A DNA stretch of 14,880 nucleotides, taken from the NCBI GenBank assembly GCA_900766795.1, contig CAAFWX010000047.1, positions 1 through 14,880 of the forward strand, read 5' to 3'. Both the position numbers and the translations under genes were made by a program. Numbering within the stretch: the stretch's first letter is position 1; each line of letters starts with the position of its first letter. Source of the stretch: Oscillospiraceae bacterium. GTDB taxonomy: Bacteria; Bacillota_A; Clostridia; Oscillospirales; Ruminococcaceae. Below the pieces are notes generated by a model. That model was not told the origin of the DNA, did no database searches, and saw only the letters and a program-made list of their open reading frames with translations. Shown piece by piece: positions 14,557 through 14,880 of the stretch.

Positions 14557-14880
14557 ATGGAAACAGAAATCGAAGCAAAATTCATATACGGAAGAAATTC
14601 CGTCACCGAAGCGCTTAGCTCCGAGCAGGAGCTTGACGTTATCTACGCGCAGCGCGGCGCTTCCCTCGGGAAAATCGTTGCGCTTGCTAAGCAGCGCGGT
14701 GTTGTTATAAAGGAAATCAGCGACGAAAAGCTGACGGCAATGGCGGGTACGGCGAAGCACGGCGGAGTCGCAGCGCAGCTTGCCGCGTGCAGCTATTCCA
14801 CCGTTGAGGAAATCCTCGCCGTGTCCAAGGAAAAGGGCAAACCGCCCTTTATCATCATTGCGGACGAAATCGCCGACCCA
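14557..14880 (+). CDS. rlmB: TrmH/SpoU-family rRNA 2'-O-methyltransferase (RlmB-like), 3' end outside the window
   Basis: The 108 visible codons cover the N-terminal substrate-binding domain (FIYGRNSVTEALSSEQELDV at about 9-28, then KQRGVVIKEISDEKLTAMAG and KHGGVAAQLAA). The start of the SPOUT catalytic domain follows (PPFIIIADEIADP, equivalent to the family's LLVLDGITDP). RlmB methylates the 2'-hydroxyl of G2251 in the 23S P-loop; members of this family in Firmicutes can have other rRNA or tRNA targets, so the exact site is not proven. GGAG lies 7 bases before the ATG. The knotted SAM-binding motifs lie beyond the window. It is divergent from rlmA, another 23S methyltransferase gene. Confidence 0.88.
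   Translation, partial: METEIEAKFIYGRNSVTEALSSEQELDVIYAQRGASLGKIVALAKQRGVVIKEISDEKLTAMAGTAKHGGVAAQLAACSYSTVEEILAVSKEKGKPPFIIIADEIADP

Overview
The window looks like a chromosomal stretch of an endospore-forming, low-to-moderate GC Clostridium relative, most likely of the Ruminococcus / Oscillospiraceae type. The support is a SpoIVB sporulation protease, the Firmicute order gdpP-rplI-dnaB, an RNase J, AGGAGG-type ribosome binding sites, and several TTG/GTG starts. No phage, conjugative or CRISPR genes are visible.

Bases 1-9792 (minus strand) form one compact cluster, transcribed from right to left: rnj (RNase J), gdpP (cyclic-di-AMP phosphodiesterase), rplI (ribosomal protein L9), dnaB (replicative helicase), tilS (tRNA-Ile lysidine synthase), a TIGR01212/YhcC-type radical SAM gene, a MocR/PdxR-type GntR-aminotransferase regulator, and an ECF transporter substrate-binding component that runs off the left edge. 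Gaps within the cluster are 1-26 bp until the last gene. That gene has its own promoter with a perfect 7-bp-arm palindrome at the expected start site, a plausible operator for the regulator next door.

Bases 9793-10784 hold no protein gene. A perfect consensus promoter (TTGACA-17-TATAAT, minus strand) precedes a hairpin-rich segment that ends in an intrinsic-terminator-like stem and T7 run, upstream of rnj. This is an unassigned ~250-nt ncRNA or an attenuated leader. Next comes a ~210-bp nested imperfect palindrome with ~20-37 bp terminal inverted repeats. It looks like a MITE and lies just upstream of spoIVB.

Bases 10785-14880 carry spoIVB (plus), convergent to a two-gene minus-strand unit. 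That unit is rlmA (23S rRNA G-methyltransferase) and a CCA/poly(A)-polymerase-family nucleotidyltransferase with several altered signature motifs. Divergent from rlmA is the start of rlmB (2'-O-methyltransferase), cut by the right edge. Both divergent promoters are recognisable.

Most of the content is housekeeping RNA, translation and replication machinery. The points most worth a second look are: the MocR regulator with Gln where the PLP-binding Lys should be; the diverged nucleotidyltransferase; the structured RNA upstream of rnj; and the palindromic element in front of spoIVB.
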